Source of the DNA: Symsagittifera roscoffensis
Taxonomy: Eukaryota > Xenacoelomorpha > Acoela > Convolutidae
DNA length: 64,000 nucleotides
Assembly: GCF_963678635.1 (NCBI RefSeq)
Contig: NC_087066.1
Coordinates: 41,129,223-41,193,222 of the forward strand
Direction of reading: 5' to 3'
In this document: positions 1-11,000 of the stretch, in pieces
Numbering within the stretch: the stretch's first letter is position 1
Layout: each line of letters opens with the position of its first letter
Translations under genes and position numbers: made by a program
Notes under the pieces: generated by a model
The model's database searches: none
Told to the model about the DNA's origin: nothing
What the model saw: only the letters and a program-made list of their open reading frames with translations

Positions 1-782
1 ACTTATGTAAATGTTGTTTTTTACATATGCAAAAACGGTGAACAAAATATCTGGATCAAATTCAGAAGAAACGTTCAAATCAACTTGTTCTGAAGTAATA
101 TCTTCGGAACAATTGGCGCCATTGACAGTCAAATCAATTTTCCTACCTGTCAGATTGAGTCTGCGAGCGAGTTCAGGTGAAATACAAGAGTGACTGCAAG
201 CTGTGTCACATAACACAAGTGCGGTGGTTTCAGAGTCATTTGATGATAATGTGAGATTTATAAGTGGCATCAGTGCTTTTAGATTCATAAGGGATGTCCC
301 ACAAGTATTGTTTTGCGTCGTGGGTCTAAATGGAGTTTGAACTGCGGGATTGGCTGCAGTTGTGTGCGGTGCATAACCAGATTGGTTATTTGTAGGGAAA
401 ACGCGTTCTGCGCCGTGCAGTAACACATTATGAGTGCTCTTGCACTGTGGTTTAGGACAGTTTTGGGCTTGGGACATTTACTAAACATGTGATTTCCTTG
501 AAAACAAGAAAAGCAAAGCTTATTTTCAGCGCAAAATTTAGCACGCTGTGTTGGATTTTTTTCTTTAAAAACGCTACATTTAAAAATTGAATGCTTGCCT
601 TTACAAACTAAACATGGACTATATTGAATATTTGCGTCAAACTTAGCTTGCGAGTTTGCGGCAAACACTTTAACATTGGTTTTTTGTCCGAACCGAATTA
701 TCCTGATTTCTATTATAATTTGATGAAGGACGCATACGTTCATGCGCTTCAGCTTTATCTTCCAGCCAATGATTGAAATCAA
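1..782 (-). pseudogene. BEL/Pao Cys/His cluster and aspartic protease, partial
   Basis: The minus-strand frame from 782 has a Cys/His array (CLVCKGKH, then CFSCFQGNH) of the kind found between gag and protease in BEL/Pao elements, then a break near 285. Beyond it the minus strand reads LCDTACSHS, which fits the catalytic D-T-A of a retropepsin-like protease of the Pao type. The protein continues off the left edge. The protease would cut the Gag-Pol polyprotein. The frame break at about 285-300 means it is not intact here. Antisense ORFs on the + strand in this stretch are shadows. Confidence 0.6.
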
Positions 783-2797
783 TTAAAGACAGAGCATACA
801 AACTCCGTTTTACGGTGTGGAACGACCAAGACTCTTTCATATTAGGTGGGAGCTTCTCTATTGCTTTATCGAGAAGTGTTGCACTTTCAAGGTCTGCGTT
901 GTAATGTAAAGATTTGAACACTCCAACTATGCTTGCTATCATGGATGCAAAATTTATGATGCTGTCGGAACTATGCATCTTAACGGGCGGTGAATTATAA
1001 AGTTTGTCCAGATATGCACGTATTATTAATTGAGGTTGGCCAAATTTTCTCTCAAGTTTCATGAGAGCATCTTTGTATATCGTACCACTATAGGCAAACT
1101 CAGCTATAGCAGTCTCAGCTTTATCTTTGACTAATGATTTAAGGTAGTGCAGCTTAACATCATCTGACAAGTTTTGAGAGTCCACAGCACCTCGGAATTG
1201 TCCAATCCATACAAGCCACTGAAGTGGACAACCGCCGTATTTCCTAAGGTTCCACAGTGGTAATGGATCCTTACGGTTGAAAAGTAGTATTTCCTTTAAA
1301 TCTTCAAGGGTTACTGCATTAGGTGGTGGTTGAACTGAGGTTGAAGCAAAACTGGGTGGCTGAGGAACAAATGATGTCGGATAAGCTAAGGCACTATGTG
1401 GATAGCTGGGGACTTGAGACAACTGCTGTGTTGACACTTGCGCTTGGTTATTGTAAAACACTGTCCCTCCAACAGTGCACGGGTATTTTGAAAGTGGTGG
1501 TTGCACTATTGGTGTGACAGTTTGAACGGTATTTAACGCCTGGGGTACTGTAGAATCTGATGCGGTAAATGGCGCGGTGGTTGGAGGTGCCATTCTCCAG
1601 TTATTCATATTGGGTATATAACGAACTGGATGTGGATGGTTGAAGGATGGTTGATTTGTTGAAACACGAGTTGAGTTATTAATACTCGCTGGTGGAGCAC
1701 TAATAGGAATCAGGTTCACCGGCTGGGTTGCAGTATTGACTGTTGTATTAATTGGGACAGAAGCATGTAATGTGGGGTCCATTGCTGCTGGCATACGTGG
1801 AATGAAAGGAAGCGGGGCGAGGACGGGGGCGGGGGTGGTGGCGGCGGCGGTGGGAGAAGTTGAGAAGGAATCTTCAAATTATGAACGGTAGATGATACCA
1901 CCGATTGTAATGGTAGGCAAACGCTTGGGTTGCTACTGGATGGAAAAAGGTGGACGTTTATTAGATCAACCGTGCTTGGTGGTAGAGACGAAGAAATCAA
2001 ATTGGCGATGTCCGGAGGTTGAGGTTCTTGTCGGGGAACAATGGTTATAGTTGATGCAAGTTCCGCCGATTGTGTATCGAGTGCTTCATATTCCCAATCT
2101 TTTGTTCGGGTTTCAGCGACAACTTGTTGTGTTCTACTCGAAGGCAGAGCGGTTTTATTGATGTCAGTATCAATGTCCGAATCATCATCCATTAACTCAG
2201 TTTCAACAATATTGGCCTCATTGAGCTTTCGTTTGTTCTCCTCAACAAGTGTCTCAAGAGCCAATTCGTTTTCTTTTTGATTTAGGCGGATACCTGTTTC
2301 ATTTTGTCGCTCGATTTCAAGACGTCGCAATTTTGCTTTTTCGAGTTCGCCTTTGCGCTGACTGGAAGTCATTGAAAACGCTCTAGAGTGCAGGGAACTA
2401 TATCGGGTGGACCGGCTCACAGTTGAAGCAGCTCGCGATGCTTGCTGGTCAGCATCTCCAGTTTCTGGAAACAAAGTTTTCGCCATTTCCAAGTGCCTAA
2501 TTGACAATTCCAGCATTTGATCTCGAGCGCAAGTAATGCTGATCAACCAAGTGTCAAGATCAGCGAGAGCACTGCTAGGTTCTAGCGTTTTTTGAGCAAG
2601 AATGCGAAGGTTTCGTTTTTCCTCATTGCGTTTTCTATTGCTATTTGGCACTGCTGGATAAACCTTTCAACTTTGACTGTCCTTACCTTTGCTAAGAGTG
2701 AGTCTTTCGGATCTGAATAGAGCCTATAAAAGTCATCCTCATATTTCTTACGTCCGTCAAAACACCTAGACAGCTTCTGAGCTTGCTTATCTGTCAT
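670..2797 (-). pseudogene. BEL/Pao gag, broken into three frames
   Basis: Three overlapping minus-strand frames form one gag. The segment 2797-2582 starts MTDKQAQK and is the N-terminal helical part. The segment 2651-1716 carries a charged coiled-coil stretch rich in E, K, L and R, followed by a proline tract. The segment 1794-670 holds the core, including LPLWNLRKYGG and WIGQFR, followed by a helical region typical of Pao gag. Gag normally forms the virus-like particle around the element RNA. The second frame change lies by a C/G-rich run (about 1790-1850), where homopolymer errors or real indels are easy. I read it as a degraded gag; a sequencing-error explanation cannot be excluded. Confidence 0.65.
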
Positions 2798-2879
2798 GAC
2801 TTAGCTTTAAATAAAGGAAAAGCGGGCGGTTGTGAACTATCGAAAAAAGCGGATTAAAAAGTCAAGTGTGATGTCAATC

Positions 2880-3717
2880 TTCACACCTGCTCAGAAAAAA
2901 CCGGAGTTGCAATAAAAAGGGGGGTGGGAAGTTCTTCTTTACAATTTAGAGCGAGCGGAAATAAAAAAAAAAGGAAAACAGTAATTTAGAATTAAATTAC
3001 AAATTGAAATACATTGACACTACAAAGAATATCAAAGGTTCTTTGCTGCAGATTCGACAGCTAGGCGGCGGTTGCGTTCGGCACGACGCTTTTTTTGAGA
3101 GGGTCGCTATTTTTTGTTCTATATTTTTCTTAAGTTTGCCGTATTACTTCGGAATATCGAGAAAGACTTTAGTTCAAGGCCAGTTTCTTGGTGAATTTGG
3201 AAGTACTGACGGAGTAGGCGAGTGCATTTCTGCCTACGCTTAGAGATTAAGTCGCCAGTAACGCTTAAAATTAAAATGCCCGTTGAGCAAAGCAAATTGT
3301 AGATATTAGGAGTTTCGACTCGTTGACAATATACAATTGCAGCAATATTACTTTTGTAATAAAGCAGAATGTTGCGCAGTTCGAATTCCGTGAGTGGTGT
3401 ATCGTGGTTACTATTGTGCTTGCTGATTGAATTGTTGATCAGGTCGTGCCAGATTATTATATCATTTCTATGGGCTAATTCGCCGTCTAAAAAAGTTTGG
3501 GCACGTTTTGATTGGTACTTGTGGTTAAGACTTAAACCACCAAGGGCATAACAATATTGCGATATACGGTAGCGTTTTATGAGCACGAGAGAGCGAGCTA
3601 GCGGCTAATATATAGATTTACGACGGCATTCGGCACGATAAAAAAAATCTGGGGGGAATCAATTCAACCGGATTTTGAGAATCTCACACCTGCTCAGAAA
3701 CAACCGGAGTTGCAAAA
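2880..3717. repeat. pair of direct repeats of about 35 bp flanking the BEL leader
   Basis: The sequence TCACACCTGCTCAGAAA followed by an A/C-rich base or two and ACCGGAGTTGCA occurs at about 2883 and again at about 3685, some 800 bp apart. The rest of the interval holds the 155-codon minus-strand ORF. The pair might mark LTR or leader boundaries of the BEL/Pao element, or an internal duplication. The element's other LTR is not in the window, so LTR borders cannot be set. Confidence 0.45.
3119..3586 (-). CDS. uncharacterised 155-codon ORF upstream of the BEL/Pao gag
   Basis: An open minus-strand frame of 155 codons lies about 320 bp before the gag start, in the position of the element's leader or LTR. 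It is mixed in composition, not low-complexity, with the stretch NSNHDTPLTEFELRNILLYY and a hydrophobic segment near NLLCSTGILILSVTGDLI. I do not recognise a domain. It could be a small element-encoded protein, part of an older inserted gene, or chance. A direct repeat of about 35 bp flanks this region (2880-2916 and 3683-3717). Confidence 0.3.
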   Translation of the reverse strand: MLIKRYRISQYCYALGGLSLNHKYQSKRAQTFLDGELAHRNDIIIWHDLINNSISKHNSNHDTPLTEFELRNILLYYKSNIAAIVYCQRVETPNIYNLLCSTGILILSVTGDLISKRRQKCTRLLRQYFQIHQETGLELKSFSIFRSNTANLRKI

Positions 3718-3729
3718 ACTCAAAAGGAT

Positions 3730-4847
3730 TGACTTGATTTAGTGCTAAGGGGTCTGTACACTGCAAAATTTGGCAGTGCTTTCGTTTGCCGGGCTGTTTT
3801 TCATTTTCGCGGTAAAAATGACAAATTTTTTTTTTTTTATTTCGAAATTTTTTTTTTCTTATCGTCTACGTCAGTTTGGTACCAAAATTAGACGATTTGG
3901 GGTCGATTTCGGATTTTTCAATTTTTTGCGAAAATTTTCTCCAAAATTTCCACAAAATTTTTTTCTAACGGGTCGGAACGGTGGGTTCGGGTTTGAGTTA
4001 TCGACTACTATTTATAAACTAGCAAATGAAACAAAATTTTAACTTTTAATCAAATTTTTTCGATTTTCGATTTTTTTTTTGGATTTTGGATTTTCTGGGT
4101 GGGGTATTCGGGTTAGACTATTGGCAAAAGCACGGTAAACATATTGAAATCAACATTTTAGCACACTGAATGGATTTGATGGGTCACAATGAAAAACTTT
4201 AAAGGATCGTAAAACAATTATAACTCTGGTTTATGAAGAAACTAAACTGAAAAGTTACATCTTACAATTTTTTTTGTCATCTTCGGCCATCAAAAACTGT
4301 TGGGGAGATTCCTGTCTCACTTGCAGGTAGCTGTCTGCATACCCCTTCGTGAAATTGCACAATCACCTTTCACTGAGGTACTTCTCACTCACAAAAAACT
4401 GAGTCGTCAAGGGTTTCGTCTGGTTTGTCGTCGATTGTCGGCGGACCATGTTTCCACCTGTGTTCGGTCTGTGGTGGGTCGGTCGAGTATATCGTTGGTC
4501 TGTAGATTGGTTGTATGAATCTCGATTGAGAACACGATTGCTCAATATAGATATATTTTTCCTTCAATAATTATCGAAAATCATTAAGAGGAAACAACGG
4601 AATAATATCTATTTCGGAACAAAATTATCAAGTTTTAAACAAAATCTAAATCGAAAGCGACTTTATTGTCACTACTTTTGTCAATAAGTGGGGATTTTCA
4701 CGCTTGCCAGAAGTTAGAAGTCAATTCTGGCCAAAGTCTAATTAAGTTCATGTCCAGAACATCATTTAAAAACAAGTTTGACTTAGGAACATTTTTTATC
4801 CGGTTCAAATCAAGTGTATTCCAAGTTTTTCAGTAGTAAAATACTTG
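3730..4847. other. AT-rich spacer without a supported gene
   Basis: This stretch is T- and A-rich with long homopolymer runs. Its ORFs are short and low in complexity. I see no protein domain, RNA gene or repeat border here. Confidence 0.5.
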
Positions 4848-4920
4848 GAATGACCGGGATTCGAACCGGCGACCTTTCGGTTTCAGGTCAAGTACGTTAC
4901 CGCTAGACTAGCTGGTCTTG
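4848..4920 (-). ncRNA. tRNA-like sequence, probably a SINE head or tRNA pseudogene
   Basis: Read on the minus strand this segment has a box-A-like start (TCTAGCGGTAACG) and a perfect box-B motif (GGTTCGAATCC), the two internal RNA polymerase III promoter blocks. The anticodon and T loops each seem to have one base too many, and the acceptor stem does not close over seven pairs. It is therefore unlikely to be a working tRNA. A similar minus-strand sequence lies at 50782-50835, which suggests a dispersed tRNA-derived family. Confidence 0.4.
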
Positions 4921-4992
4921 ATATTATTTCATTTTAGTTTCAATCTTGAACATTACCTAAATTTCGGTGGTCTGAAGATAATGTGCATTTTG

Positions 4993-5034
<42 letters not shown>

Positions 5035-5043
5035 ATACTACTT
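4993..5043. repeat. CTA trinucleotide microsatellite
   Basis: About 14 tandem CTA units run from 4993, with one interruption (AATACTA) near the right end. The serine-rich minus-strand ORF across it is a by-product of the repeat. Confidence 0.95.
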
Positions 5044-5911
5044 ACCATAAGTAAAGGCATCATACAGATTATTGAAAGGCTATTTACTTGATGTATTACA
5101 TTTCTATAGTGACACGGCGAGCAACAAACTATAAACAAGTATTAAGTATATAATCAAGGTTTACTAAGAATGGCAATTGATGCAATTACAGGAGAAAAAC
5201 ATAGTACAGGAGTTGTTTAGGTCAAATGAGTTATCTCTCGCTTGCAGATAGTTTTTGAGTGACTTCTTAAACGCTTCAGGAGATGCAAAAATAGCTGCAA
5301 AATCATTGGAATATAGCATGTTTACATATCGGCAGACGCGATAGAAGAAAAACTGCTGGGTGAAGAATAGACGACATTTCTTGGCAGCTGTCAGTCTAGG
5401 TTAGGCAATGATACGATGATCTTTGGCGGAGAAGGTAAAATTATTGAATTTGCAATTGTCGAAATCGTGTTTCTCATTAAGCTCTCTATTGAGACAAACC
5501 AAGTAGCATAATGCAATGAAGAAAAATATTGGCAAGGAACAGGTCACCTTCAATTGCTCAGTGTAGTCACTGAGAGCCGTCACCCATTTTATACATTTTT
5601 AAAACATTTCAAGTTTACGCCTTTAAAATAAGGAAGGAAACCATATTTTACTGCCGTATGGAAGGAAACTTCTTATGCGGTCCGCAATAAGACGTTGTAT
5701 GGAACAGAACATTTGGTAAAATGAAAAAATATTTTAACCGCAATAAGCTTGAGTTTAAGATGTTTTTCCCATTTCAAGTTTTGAGAAATTGTGACCCCGA
5801 GATCTTTGATAGAGTATAATGAAGGAATAGAGATATCATTAAGACCGAGCGATGTTTCCGACTTTGCATTTATCGGCGTTAAACGTCATTTCATTTTCGA
5901 TAGTCTTATTG

Positions 5912-6812
5912 TTAAAAAAAAAGATCTTTATCTCTTTGAATGTCACAATGCAATGCGCTGGAATACAGTTTACTGTCATCAGCGACTAAATAACAGTCAG
6001 AAGTTAAAAGAGCAATGGGCCTGTCATTAATGAAGAGAACAAACAATAGTGGCCCTAAAACGCTGCCTTGCGGCACCCCAATAGTAACATAACCTATCAA
6101 AGAAGATGAAGTTTCAATCATTACAATTTGAGTACGATCACTCAGATACAAAGAGAAAAAACGAGAAACGTGTAATTGTGGCCAACTTAGCCGGTTTGCT
6201 CAGTAGAATGTGATGAGGTACTTGATCAAAAGCTTTGCAAAAATCAAATTATACAGAAAGACTTGTCTCATTATTTGAATAAATTTCGTCAAGATATTCA
6301 ACAAGTTGGGTAATGTTTGATCGTTTCGTCGTGAAACCATGCCGAACAGAAGTAATGTTTGGTCTCACTCGAGTATTTATAAAATTGAAAATCGATCTCT
6401 CCAGAATAAGCGTTAATTGATATAAGATACTGATAGGGCGGTAATTTTTAACCTTTTTTGGATTGCTTTTTTTTAAGATGGGTATTATGTAAGCATTTTT
6501 CCAAAGTGTAGGCCGTTTTTGGGTGTTACAGGCATCAGCAAACAGCTGAACGACAAGTGGCGCGATAGTATTGTTGCAATTGCTAAGAACAAAAGTTGGA
6601 AGGTTATCATTGGTTAAACATGTAGTTGAAGCTGACGCGATTGACGTTTCTATTTGAACAACATTTATTTGAAACAAGTTTAACAGAATTGAAGGATTGC
6701 CATGTGCATATAGAGCAGAATTCGATCTTGATAGGAACACAAAACAGAAGTAGTCTTTCATAAGATTGGCTATTTTCAAAGAATTGGTAGCTTTTTTGTC
6801 TTTCCACTGCAT
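5912..6812 (-). pseudogene. LINE reverse transcriptase domain, broken
   Basis: The frame 6812-6249 contains the RT fingers region (WKNAYIIPILKKS, then KNYRPISIL). The frame 6151-5912 contains the palm motifs: GVPQGSVLGPLLFVLFIND, and a few residues on VADDSKLY, where the catalytic pair DD is intact. A frame break lies between the two at about 6150-6250. This is the polymerase of the surrounding LINE remnant. Confidence 0.8.
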
Positions 6813-7649
6813 TTGATTTGGTAGTCAGTTTCGATTAAATGAGCGCAGATATTTAAAACCGTAACGAGTCGAAACCGGAAATAACGATTCAAATAAGCAT
6901 GTTTTATCGAGTTCAATTGATTGATCAATATCGTAATAATGAAGAGAGATGTAGAATGATATTATTAAGTCTTGAAGCTGTTCGATGTTTGTTAAGAAGA
7001 TGAACAGTGTGAGACGAATTAAAATAAGGAAGTTGTTGCCGCCCTTTGGTGTTTTCACAACACGCAAAGTTTATTACTGCCATAATTTTAGAATACCAGT
7101 GACGTACATAATCTTCGATACTTTATGAGCCAAAACTCGAGTTTTGAGTAAAATCAAGATTAACAAAGCATGGGCTGATGTTTTCATTGAAAACTGAACA
7201 AAATAATAAGGCTTTCGAAAATTGAGAGCTTAAATTTTGCCCGGCGGTGCTCAGTGTTTATTTGGGTATTGTAAGGAAAGCAAACACGGGAAAGTGGTCT
7301 GAAAACATTTTTTTGCCAGGGAAGACTGTTTATAGTTCAGTTTGGGATGACAATGTCAGGTCCATGGTGTTACCGGATCGATGAGCTGGTACATAAAAAT
7401 GGGGTAAAAGGTCGGGTTCTTCGATAGTCGAAAGAAACAAATTAGAGTAAACCGAACGACCAGAAAAAGATGTCCAGCAGATGTCGGGCAAATTGAAGTC
7501 ACCCATGAGTGTGTATGAGCCATGATAAAGAAGCTAATTTAGTATTAAATTAACGAATGCATTCAACTAGAGATTTGATATGTATTCGGTATGCAGATGT
7601 ATCAGGGGGGTTGTAAACAAGAATAAAGACATGTGTAACATTCGCTCAA

Positions 7650-8514
7650 ATACTACACAGTGACGGAGCGCAAAAAAGCACCTATAGACGACTGGCCGGC
7701 GTCAGTTACCTAAATAGTACTCGTTTTTCACCGTCTCAACCTATACAGTTGTTTTTTGGTCTGTCTAGGGCTAAGTGAAAAGTTACCATTTTTAGGCCAT
7801 CAGTCAAACGACTTTCAATCAGGTTCCGCCTACATGCGAAGACATTCACAGCTGGGTCTCGGATCCCCAGACTACATGATTGCTATTAAAAACACGGCTC
7901 GAATATCCTATTTTTTATGTTTTTGGTGACAGTTCTACATTAAATCCATTGGAGATGGATTGACCCTTTACTCTTCCTAGCTATTCATGTTCTTAAATAA
8001 CAAATAATACCGGTGTTAATTCAAATGTTCAGGACATCAGAGTAGCTTAAAAGTCAGTTTATTACAGTCTTTCACCATATGATGTCTCTCGGGGGGCCGA
8101 GCCTCCGATTGCGTGCCTTTTCTGCAATAACGTCGTTATTACTCTCAATTCGTGGTACGGGAGGGTACTGCTACTTCCTTCTTCCCTACTGAAGCCTCCT
8201 TATCGTCTACTGTCTCCATTCAATTAGTTATCTTATCGTGCGTGATCGTCACGATAAGAGACTTCGTTTTTCTTCTATATTTCCGACCGTCTGTCTCTCA
8301 CTAAATCGGTTGTTGTTGTGTTTTTCGTCACTTTTCAGCCAAAAATGGCCATTTCCCGCATTGCTCAGAAATAGACTGTTTGCAATCGAATTTTCGAAAA
8401 TTAAAATTTCCAGAATGTTCTAGCCTACTTTTCAACCATACACGATCACTAAGACCTCTAATGTCTTTTTCGTGCTGCGACGGAAGGTTCCGCGGTGCCA
8501 ATTCGGGGGGAATG
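7650..8514. mobile_element. 865-bp insertion inside the LINE endonuclease, flanked by GCTCAA
   Basis: GCTCAA stands at 7644-7649 and again at 8515-8520. Removing the block between them together with one copy of the hexamer rejoins the endonuclease in one frame, with a single stop codon at the join. The block is thus a secondary insertion with a 6-bp target duplication. It codes for nothing recognisable, has no clear terminal inverted repeats (left end ATACTACACAG, right end GGGGGGAATG) and could be a solo LTR or a non-autonomous element. Confidence 0.6.
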
Positions 8515-8842
8515 GCTCAATGATCACGATATCCAGAATAAATTGATAAACCAATGCAATAGTCTGCATTGTTAGAAAGAATAGAGTAGTTTGTTACAAA
8601 GCTGTTCTTAAGGGCGATGAGAACCCCTCCGTGGTCTCCAGAAGCACGATCAACGCGAGCAATAACAGAATAGGGACAGTTTAATGGAAAGATTTCGGAA
8701 TAGGTAATTTCAGGTTTGAGCCAGGTCTCTATGAGACGATATCGGGAGAATGTAAACTAAGATAGTTGAGGATTTTAAAACGCTGGCTGGCACTAATCAG
8801 GCATCGTTATTCTTACTTGTTTTCAGATATCTGCTTTTTGAA

Positions 8843-10461
8843 ATGTCTGGACTTTCTGTGAGTTAATCATTAGGTAACCCAGCTATGTTAGCAATATAAT
8901 ATAAGTGAAATATTGATCGTTTATAGAGACCAGAGGACCACAGGCGAAAGTGGGACAAGGATGAATTCGAACAAATAGCAAGACTGCGTGCTCAGCTGGC
9001 AAATGATGAGAGTGGAAGCTCAAGAAACAGTAGTGATGCACCCAAAAGAGCACCTCTTGAATACAGAGAATACAAAGTTGATTTGGATTCTAGACTTGGC
9101 AAAACTCAGGTTGTCACTAAAACAACTCCACTTGCTCAACAGGGCGGGTAAGCCTTAAATTCTGTTTTAAAGATTGATCTCATGCAAGTTATTTAGTTTG
9201 ATGGAAGGAGATGAATGATATCGTTGATAAAACAAAAAACGTTACTGGTCCTATGAACAGTTTTATCTTTTAGATATTACTGCAATGTGTGTGATTGTGT
9301 GGTCAAAGATTCGATAAATTTTCTCGATCACATTAATGGCAAAAAACGTTAGTATTTAACAATACTTCATGAATTATTTCTGATTATCCGTGAGTGACAT
9401 TTTAGTTTGTTTTAGACCAACGTAATCTGGGAATGTCAATGAAAGTTAAAAAATCAACAGTAGAAGACGTACGAAAAAGGTTTGACATGAATAAGAAGAA
9501 ATTAGAGGAAAAAGAGAAGGAGTACGATTTCAACGAAAGAATGAGCGAGATCAAAGAAGAGGCAAGTTTTCCTAAAAGATTAGTTGTTTTGTTTCGTGCC
9601 CTCAAAGTGGAGGATTTTTTTAAATTGAAAATTCTCTGGATGAATTAAAAACTTACTGAACTGTTTTTAAATTGTTCGCTGATGCCGGTGTGACGGAAAC
9701 TTTTTATTCGGTTTCTTAAAAAAGGTCAATTAAAAGGGGTTTGATTGACCTTTTTTTAAGAATCCAAATAAAAAAGTTTGTTTTACCATAATTTTAAATA
9801 GCTGCGTGAAGTTTTGCCAGATATTGGTCGACCAGCATGCAAAAACTAACTTTGAGCTTTTTTTCGTTTTCCCCTCACCTCCTTTAACCATTATTTTTAT
9901 ATTGTAACGGGTGCTTTTACAAATGTCAATTCTGTTAAGAATCGGACGGTCTGAACAATCATTTTATTTTTAAAACTTTGCAGGTTGCGAGGTGGAGGCG
10001 ATTTTTGAAGATTAATTTATTTTTTCATTTCTGCCTTTTGAATCTCCTCAAACGCTCTTAAAATGCAAAGTAGCCAACTCAAAATTGGGCTCTTTTGGTT
10101 ACATCTCATACTAGCATCATTTGTTCTGTCTAACCAATGCTTTTATCAGATAAATTATAAAATTTAATGCGTGAGTCAGCATGCCAGATTTTGTGGCAAT
10201 CGGACCTTAATGAACGAAATCTTCAATACCTTAAATTTCTTAAGCGGGGCATGTGAGGATTGGAAGTTTTAAAAGCTTTAAATTGAAGTGATTTGTTAGG
10301 AAGAAAGACAAAAAAGTCAGCGGAGGGAAAAGAAGAAAAACAGGAAGAGGAAGTCGGACGTCATGGCTGAGGACGAGGCCGAGGAAGAGACTATGGACCC
10401 GGAGCTAGCTGCCATGATGGGCTTCTCAGGATTCGCTTCAACATCCACGGGGAAGAAATAA
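8843..10461 (+). CDS. ZMAT2: ZMAT2 / Snu23 spliceosomal zinc-finger protein, five exons
   Basis: Exons are 8843-8857, 8927-9147, 9274-9347, 9416-9561 and 10300-10461, giving 205 residues, close to the usual 199 or so. The order of blocks matches the ZMAT2 family: [11 protein letters not shown] near the start, [12 protein letters not shown] with TKTTP, one matrin-type C2H2 finger ([12 protein letters not shown] to HINGKKH), the LGMSMKV helix, a long charged coiled coil, and an acidic tail ending in MMGFSGF. In the cell the protein belongs to the U4/U6.U5 tri-snRNP and the pre-catalytic spliceosome. Introns 1-3 are GT-AG; intron 4 starts with GC (GAG|GCAAGT). Phases join without any stop. The start gives a short first exon of five codons; an AG lies 17 bp upstream. 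Confidence 0.93.
9562..10299 (+). other. ZMAT2 intron 4 with GC-AG ends and a hairpin repeat
   Basis: The donor reads GAG|GCAAGT and the acceptor TTTGTTAG|GAAG. The inferred protein is continuous with the ZMAT2 family across the join. GC-AG is a known minor donor class. The intron, at about 740 bp, is much longer than the other three (68-126 bp), in part because it holds the inverted repeat at 9699-9781. Confidence 0.8.
9699..9781. repeat. short inverted repeat (hairpin MITE) in ZMAT2 intron 4
   Basis: The left arm, from AAACTTTTTATTC through TTAAAAAAGGTCAAT, is mirrored by the right arm, ATTGACCTTTTTTTAA through AATAAAAAAGTTT. The arms are nearly 40 bp long around a short G/T-rich centre. 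It is a fold-back element with no coding capacity. Confidence 0.75.
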
Positions 10462-10850
10462 AATTTCTTTTGGGAGAATTACAGTTTTACGGGTGCTAAC
10501 GAGAAGTAAACAGCCCAGCCAAGCGTTGACGATGATAAACCTGAAAAACGAAGCGGTTCAAGGATAATTGTAGAGCTTTGTGGAGAAACTTTTAAAAATA
10601 TTGTTTTCTGTAATCGATGATTTTGTTTTGCATTAAGTGTTTAACTCAACTTCAATTAAAAATATAACAACCGTTTTCCAAAATTGACGCACAGAAAAAC
10701 TTATCTGGATACGAAGCAAGAAGCGCGATATGATCCGACTTTGTTGTTTTTAAGTTTCATTCGATGGTTTGAGATCAAGTTTTACGGACTCTCTTATTAA
10801 GCTGAAACGTTTTAATAAGAGTACTAGAGCGCAGTGAAGACGCTTATATA
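10462..10850 (+). other. ZMAT2 3' UTR and flank
   Basis: Non-coding sequence follows the stop. An ATTAAA at 10655-10660 is a possible polyadenylation signal. No other feature is seen. Confidence 0.4.
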
Positions 10851-11000
10851 GGTCGTGATGATTTTTCTGCTTTTTTCAGGAAAAGTTTTTAAGCTGGCGC
10901 TAAAATGTTGACTTTTTATAAATTCATTTCATTTCCTTGTTTAAAAAAAGAAACTCCACTATTGAACAGCAGTTCCGAAAACGTGATTGACTTGTAATCA
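10848..11000 (+). repeat. dispersed repeat, family TAGGTCGYGATGATTTTT, copy 1
   Basis: Starts with ATAGGTCGTGATGATTTTT and continues through a TTTCATTTCCTTGTTTAAAAAA block to AAAACGTGATTGACTT. The same order of blocks occurs at 16206-16610, 17102-17475 and 49945-50215. The unit is non-coding, and no terminal inverted repeat or tRNA-like head is seen. Confidence 0.6.

Larger units (their letters stand above)
1..2797 (-). mobile_element. BEL/Pao-type LTR retrotransposon, gag-protease part, cut by the window edge
   Basis: On the minus strand, successive reading frames give the 5' half of a BEL/Pao element: a helical gag start, a long gag core, a double Cys/His cluster and an aspartic protease at the window edge. 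The RT and the rest of pol would lie beyond base 1. The frame changes at about 2.6, 1.75 and 0.7 kb, so the copy cannot make one continuous polyprotein and is probably an inactive remnant, unless the shifts are sequencing errors. The family is inferred from the gag core and protease style; no RT is visible here to confirm it. Confidence 0.75.
5200..8790 (-). mobile_element. decayed APE-type LINE (non-LTR retrotransposon), interrupted by an insertion
   Basis: Minus-strand frames in order give an N-terminal endonuclease piece at about 8760-8521 (ASGDHGGVLIA), a second endonuclease piece from 7643 (VYNPPDTSAYR, then MGDFNLPDI and SDHFPVF), a reverse transcriptase at about 6810-5912 (NYRPIS; GVPQGSVLGPLLF; VADD), and a C-terminal tail rich in aromatic and basic residues down to about 5200. 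The order matches jockey/CR1-like LINE ORF2 proteins, which nick the target and copy RNA in place. Stops and frame changes make it non-functional. The two endonuclease pieces are separated by the inserted block 7650-8514. Confidence 0.8.

Noticed and set aside
4848-4920. A functional tRNA gene
   Set aside because: Acceptor stem does not pair over seven bases and two loops have an extra base.
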